Source of the DNA: an uncultured Lactobacillaceae bacterium
GTDB taxonomy: Bacteria > Bacillota > Bacilli > Lactobacillales > Lactobacillaceae
Length of the DNA: 17,119 nucleotides
Reading direction: 5' to 3'
Assembly (NCBI GenBank): GCA_934216625.1
Contig: CAKQCC010000015.1
Location: 1 to 17,119 of the forward strand
Shown: piece after piece, positions 13,647-17,119 of the stretch
Position numbering within the stretch: position 1 is the stretch's first letter
How the letters are laid out: each line of letters opens with the position of its first letter
Notes under the pieces: model-generated
The model's database searches: none
The model's input: only the letters and a program-made list of their open reading frames with translations
What the model was told of the DNA's origin: nothing
Position numbers and translations under genes: made by a program

Positions 13647-15077
13647 TTACTGTTCTCGATACCAAGTATAATGAAAAATTCCCGGCCGGTCGATTCGTTG
13701 ATAAGTATGAGCCCCGAAATAGTCACGTTGAGCCTGCAAGAGGTTGGTCGGCAACACTTTGGTTCGGTAAGCGTCATAATACGAAATAGCGGTTGACAGG
13801 CACGGCACCGGGATTCCGCCTTTGATGGCTAACGACACGACATTTCGCGCCGAATCTTGGTATTTTTTAGTAACGTCGGCAAAATAAGGATCCAGCAATA
13901 AGTTATCTAACTTAGGATTCTTATGAAACGCGTCGGTAATGTTTTGCAAAAATTTGGCCCTGATGATGCAGCCGGCTCGCCAGATTTGTGCCAACTGACC
14001 GTATCTTAAATGCCATTGGTATTTGGCGGACGCCATTTTCAGCTGCGCAAATCCCTGCGTGTAACTAATGATTTTGCCAAAGTAGAGTGCTTGCCGGACC
14101 TGTTCAATAAGATGAGGATTAACCTTGATTGATGGACGGCGAGGTCCCGTTAATTCCTGGGCAGCCCGCATTCGTTCGTCTTTTAACGTCGAGATAAAAC
14201 GGGCGTAAACCGCTTCGGTAATCAAGGATTGCGGGGCGCCGAGTTCCATGGCGTCTTCGGAACTCCATTTTCCGGGGCCTTGATGCTGAACTTTATCTAA
14301 AATCATGTCAATGATGGGTTTTGATTCATCGGAACCTAAATCGTCTTTCCGGCTTAGGATGTCGGCGGTAATGTGAACTAAGTAACTATTGAGCTCACCG
14401 CGGTTCCACTTGGCGAAAATCTTGGCTAACTTGTCAATTTTAATCCCAACCAAATTTCTTAGTAAATTATAAGTTTCGTCAATCAGCTCTTCATCGCCGT
14501 ACTCGATCCCGTTGTGGATCATTTTGACGTAGTGGCCAGCTCCGTTGGGGCCCACGTAGGTTACGCACGGCTGACCGTCCTTAGTCTTAGCGGCGATTTT
14601 GTCAAAAATGGGCGCCATGATCTGATAAGCCCGTTTTTGACCGCCAGGCATCAGGGATGGACCGTGCAAAGCACCGAGTTCACCACCGGAAACGCCCATC
14701 CCGATGAAGTTAATTCCGGACTGAGCTAATTTAGCGTTTCTGCGCATCGTGGCGTGAAAGTTGGTGTTACCACCGTCAATTAAAACGTCACCGCGATCTA
14801 GCATCGGGGTTAGCTGATTGATTACTTTATCAATCGGCTGGCCGGATTTAATCATCATGATGATTCGACGGGGCTTTTTTAGCGAATTAATAAAATTTCT
14901 TAGATCATAACTGGGAACCAAGTTCTTGTCAGCGTGGTTCTTGACGAATGATTTGGTCTTTGAACCGGTTCGGTTCCAAACACCTACTGTATAACCGTGA
15001 TGTTCAATGTTTAGGGCTAGATTTTTGCCCATTACCGCCATGCCGATTACACCAACGTCAGCTTTAATATCAGACAT
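13647..15077 (-). CDS. 6-Phosphogluconate dehydrogenase paralogue, first copy, altered phosphate site
   Basis: This 476-residue protein has the full family layout: Rossmann motif GVIGMAVMGKNLALN, NADP-type loop WNRTGSK, VSGGELGALHGPSLMPGG, catalytic GHYVKMIHNGIEYGDEE (K185, H188, N189, E192), R302, and the C-terminal QRDYFGAHTYQRID with R451 and H457. In the family signature NKGTGKW, where K and T hold the substrate phosphate, it reads HQGPGKW (Q266, P268). That may lower affinity or shift the substrate, although the remaining catalytic residues are intact. It starts 8 bases after the zwf stop codon, so the two form an operon, and it has only a weak ribosome binding site (AGAAAGA overlapping the zwf stop), consistent with translational coupling. 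The function is probably still 6-phosphogluconate oxidation, but this is less certain than for the second copy. Confidence 0.88.
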   Translation of the reverse strand: MSDIKADVGVIGMAVMGKNLALNIEHHGYTVGVWNRTGSKTKSFVKNHADKNLVPSYDLRNFINSLKKPRRIIMMIKSGQPIDKVINQLTPMLDRGDVLIDGGNTNFHATMRRNAKLAQSGINFIGMGVSGGELGALHGPSLMPGGQKRAYQIMAPIFDKIAAKTKDGQPCVTYVGPNGAGHYVKMIHNGIEYGDEELIDETYNLLRNLVGIKIDKLAKIFAKWNRGELNSYLVHITADILSRKDDLGSDESKPIIDMILDKVQHQGPGKWSSEDAMELGAPQSLITEAVYARFISTLKDERMRAAQELTGPRRPSIKVNPHLIEQVRQALYFGKIISYTQGFAQLKMASAKYQWHLRYGQLAQIWRAGCIIRAKFLQNITDAFHKNPKLDNLLLDPYFADVTKKYQDSARNVVSLAIKGGIPVPCLSTAISYYDAYRTKVLPTNLLQAQRDYFGAHTYQRIDRPGIFHYTWYREQ

Positions 15078-15085
15078 CTAATTTT

Positions 15086-16546
15086 TTATCTTTCTGGGTA
15101 AATCCAGTGCCGACCGGAGCGCTTGAGTAGTTCATCAGCAGCTTTCGGGCCCATGGTTCCTGGCGTGTAGTTTGGAAAATCAGGCTGGTTAGCGTGCCAA
15201 TGTTTTTCGATCGGGTCAACGAATTTCCAGTCGTGGCCAATTTCACTCCAGCCCGCGAAGTTAGATAGATCACCGGCTAAAGCGTCGTTGATCAAACGTT
15301 CGTACGGCTGCGGAGTTTTATCAATTTCAGCTTTGGATTCCATATCACTCAAAACGGCCGGGGTAATCTTGAAGCCGTGGCCGATTTGTTTCCGGTTGAA
15401 CGTAAATTTAAAACCGGATTCGGGTTCGATATGAATGGTTAATACGTCAGGCTGAATTTGATTGTCGCTGCCGAAGATGTTCTTGGCTGGTTTAAAAACG
15501 ATGTCGACTCGGGTTTCCTTCGCTTTCAACATCTTACCGGTGCGAACGTAGAACGGGACTCCGGACCAGCGTGGCGTCTGAACATTAATCTTTCCGGCCA
15601 CGTAAGTTTCGGTATTCGAATTACTTGGTACGCCGTCTTCGTCGCGGTATTGGTGTTGACCATTTGCACCCGCGCCGTATTGGCCACGGATAAAGTTTTT
15701 GGCGACGCCGGCGTCGTCATAGATTTGGACGCTATTTAATGCTTTCGCTTTGGCAGCGTGAATTTCAGCATCGTTGTATTCCTTCGGCGGTTCCATGGCA
15801 ATCACGCCCAAGACTTGCATGATGTGATTTTGAACCATATCACGCAAAGCACCGGAGCCGTCATAGTAACCAGCCCGCTTTTCAACGCCGAGCTTTTCGG
15901 CTAAAGTGATTTGGACGTTGTCGATATAATTGTGGTTCCAGATGTTTTCAAACAACGGGTTGGCGAACCGCAGTGCCGCAATGTTTTGAACGAGTTCTTT
16001 ACCTAGATAATGGTCAATTCGGAAGACTTGATCTTTCTTAAAAGTTGCGGTCAATGAATCATTTAATTGTTTAGCCGATGGATAATCATGACCAAACGGT
16101 TTTTCGATCATTAACCGGTTGAAACCGTTGTCGCTTAAAACGTGCTGTTCACGCAGGTTTTTGGACACCGTTCCGAAAAACCGTGGTGCTAATGAGATGT
16201 AGTAAAGCCGGTTACCTTGCAACTGGTATTTCTGGTCCAATTTATCAGCCAAATTCTTTAAAACGACGTAATGTTTTGGATTCGTAACGTCATGAATCTG
16301 ATAGTAAAAATGACTAACGAATTTTTTGACCTGTTCCGGATCGTTATTTGCGGATTTTAAATCATCGGTTACGACTTCGCGTAATTTGGCGTCATTCCAC
16401 TTGTGACGACCAGTCCCAATTAACGCAAAATGCTTTCTGAGGCTACCTTTTTTGTATAAATTAAAAATTGCCGGGTATAGCTTACGGTTAGCTAAATCAC
16501 CGGTCGCACCAAAAAGCATAATTAAAGCTCTTTTTTCGGTTGCCAA
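15086..16546 (-). CDS. zwf: Glucose-6-phosphate 1-dehydrogenase
   Basis: The 486-residue protein matches the length of Leuconostoc glucose-6-phosphate dehydrogenase (485). It oxidises glucose-6-phosphate to 6-phosphogluconolactone, the entry to the oxidative pentose-phosphate/phosphoketolase route. The nucleotide-binding motif FGATGDLANRK is at about 13-23, IEKPFGHD at about 147-154 and the active-site motif RIDHYLGKE at 176-184. I chose TTG at 16546: AAGGAG lies 8 bases upstream and the protein then starts ATEKRALIMLFG, as in relatives. An in-frame ATG at 16591 would add 15 residues, has no ribosome binding site and overlaps the cre site. Its leader carries a promoter -10 and a cre box. It is the first gene of a zwf-gnd operon. 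Confidence 0.96.
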   Translation of the reverse strand: MATEKRALIMLFGATGDLANRKLYPAIFNLYKKGSLRKHFALIGTGRHKWNDAKLREVVTDDLKSANNDPEQVKKFVSHFYYQIHDVTNPKHYVVLKNLADKLDQKYQLQGNRLYYISLAPRFFGTVSKNLREQHVLSDNGFNRLMIEKPFGHDYPSAKQLNDSLTATFKKDQVFRIDHYLGKELVQNIAALRFANPLFENIWNHNYIDNVQITLAEKLGVEKRAGYYDGSGALRDMVQNHIMQVLGVIAMEPPKEYNDAEIHAAKAKALNSVQIYDDAGVAKNFIRGQYGAGANGQHQYRDEDGVPSNSNTETYVAGKINVQTPRWSGVPFYVRTGKMLKAKETRVDIVFKPAKNIFGSDNQIQPDVLTIHIEPESGFKFTFNRKQIGHGFKITPAVLSDMESKAEIDKTPQPYERLINDALAGDLSNFAGWSEIGHDWKFVDPIEKHWHANQPDFPNYTPGTMGPKAADELLKRSGRHWIYPER

Positions 16547-16579
16547 TTTCGTCACTCCTTCAAAACTTACGCTAACGTT

Positions 16580-16594
16580 ATGAAAGCGCATTCT
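16580..16594. promoter_or_regulatory. cre site (CcpA operator) in the zwf leader
   Basis: The plus strand reads ATGAAAGCGCATTCT, which fits every position of the cre consensus WTGNAANCGNWNNCW. It lies about 15 bases downstream of the zwf -10, near +8 to +22 of the expected transcript, a position where CcpA normally blocks transcription. Regulation by CcpA is inference. Confidence 0.65.
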
Positions 16595-16608
16595 TTCTCT
16601 ACCAAATT

Positions 16609-16637
16609 ATTATAAACCCCTTAGAAATTAAAAAAAA
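16609..16637 (-). promoter_or_regulatory. Promoter of zwf
   Basis: A perfect TATAAT (16614-16609) on the minus strand, about 60 bases before the start codon. At 17 bases upstream there is only a T-run (16637-16632), so the -35 is poor. Confidence 0.55.
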
Positions 16638-16674
16638 GCACGAAGTTTAAAGAAAAAATGCTAATTTAAAAATG

Positions 16675-16711
16675 AAAAATGCGTCATCTTTTTGGTTGAT
16701 GACGCATTTTT
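16675..16711 (-). terminator. Strong terminator after the partial right-edge gene
   Basis: AAAAATGCGTCATC (16675-16688) pairs perfectly with GATGACGCATTTTT (16698-16711) around a 9-base loop. On the minus strand it is followed by TTTTTCATTTTT. It lies about 18 bases after the stop codon at 16730 and insulates zwf from the upstream gene. A short T-run on the plus strand gives some activity in that direction too. Confidence 0.92.
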
Positions 16712-16729
16712 GACTCAATTTAAATTAAA

Positions 16730-17119
16730 TTATTTGTAAAAAATTTCTGGCTTGATATAATTTCGGCTGCCAGCTAATTTTGAGCTGACGATGATTTTGT
16801 GATGATTGACTTTCTTAACTAAATAAGTCATGCCGTTTCCTTGCTTAACGGCGTAAGTATGATGACCAATTAATGAGTAGCGAGGATTAATACTGATTCC
16901 GTTGGAAGTGAATTTAGTGTCAAGTGACACTTCGCCACCGTTACGTTTAGTAGCTACAAAGTTAACGCGATGGTTACCAGACTTGCGGTTGCTCCAGTTA
17001 CCGATAATGGCGCTTGGAATTCCTTTTCGCCAAATTTGCTTAATGCCTTGCTTTTCAATCGGACTTCTTTTGCCTTTAAAATTAGGGGTCATCGGACCGA
17101 TCTTAAAGCTATATCGGGC
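16730..17119 (-). CDS. C-terminal part of an unidentified protein, 5' end outside the window
   Basis: The minus-strand frame is open from the window edge to the stop at 16730, giving the last 129 residues. An internal ATG at 17092 has no ribosome binding site, so it is probably not the start. The visible part is basic, without membrane segments, and rich in short alternating strands. It contains IPSAIIGNWSNRK, similar to the I-P-x-x-x-x-G-x-W opening of a small beta-rich domain common in secreted lactobacillar proteins of unknown function, followed by strand-like segments up to KPEIFYK. I do not recognise the family with certainty, and without the N-terminus I cannot say whether it is secreted. 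A strong terminator follows. Confidence 0.6.
   Translation of the reverse strand, partial: ARYSFKIGPMTPNFKGKRSPIEKQGIKQIWRKGIPSAIIGNWSNRKSGNHRVNFVATKRNGGEVSLDTKFTSNGISINPRYSLIGHHTYAVKQGNGMTYLVKKVNHHKIIVSSKLAGSRNYIKPEIFYK

Noticed and set aside
13521..13796. A plus-strand open frame spanning the gnd-gnd gap
   Set aside because: Most of it is antisense to the two gnd genes; the central part is AT-rich promoter sequence and there is no ribosome binding site.
15458..15739. A 93-codon plus-strand open frame
   Set aside because: It lies antisense to zwf in a well-conserved part and shows no recognisable protein features.
16547..16591. Extension of zwf to an upstream ATG
   Set aside because: There is no ribosome binding site in front of it and it overlaps the cre box. 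A TTG at 16546 has AAGGAG at 8 bases and gives the family's normal N-terminus and length.
1..17119. Antiphage or other defence system, prophage, transposon or CRISPR array
   Set aside because: No gene, repeat array or terminal inverted repeat of these kinds is visible; gene content is envelope and central carbon metabolism.

Overview
The window looks like chromosome of a low-GC Gram-positive bacterium of the family Lactobacillaceae. The lipoteichoic acid synthase, the LysM/Apf-type surface protein, the secreted C39-like peptidases with GW-type modules and the glucose-6-phosphate dehydrogenase all read as lactobacillar proteins. A zwf gene with two tandem gnd paralogues suggests a lineage that relies on the oxidative pentose-phosphate/phosphoketolase route, but a heterofermentative lifestyle is inference, and I cannot name the genus. 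I see no mobile element, tRNA, rRNA or CRISPR array, and no gene-free gap longer than about 185 bases.

Left part (1-5186, all on the minus strand). Reading in the direction of transcription: a membrane-anchored GH73-type glucosaminidase, a TerC-family membrane protein and a thioredoxin, closely spaced like an operon. Then come three tandem paralogues of a secreted C39-like cysteine peptidase (3358 down to 556), and finally a LysM/Apf-type lytic enzyme that runs off the left edge. The peptidase series has its own promoter, with a near-consensus WalR-type box upstream of the -10. Two of these secreted-protein genes appear to start at ATT codons placed 8 bases after a good ribosome binding site.

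Middle (5316-12031). On the plus strand are an MMPL-type membrane protein that lacks the usual Asp-Tyr pair in TM4 and TM10, and an NlpC/P60 endopeptidase. A bidirectional terminator separates them from two minus-strand genes, a 91-residue protein resembling a stand-alone ATP-cone and a histidine phosphatase. Next, on the plus strand, is a complete type I lipoteichoic acid synthase. Most genes from 1 to 12 kb therefore act on, or sit in, the cell envelope.

Right part (12149-17119, minus strand). zwf is followed 8 bases later by a first gnd, then by a second gnd with its own promoter. The zwf leader carries a perfect match to the cre (CcpA) consensus just downstream of the -10. The first gnd copy has lost two residues of the 6-phosphogluconate phosphate site (K and T of the NKGTG motif are Q and P), whereas the second keeps them. 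Together zwf and gnd turn glucose-6-phosphate into ribulose-5-phosphate, CO2 and NADPH. A partial, unidentified gene enters from the right edge and ends at a strong terminator at 16675-16711.
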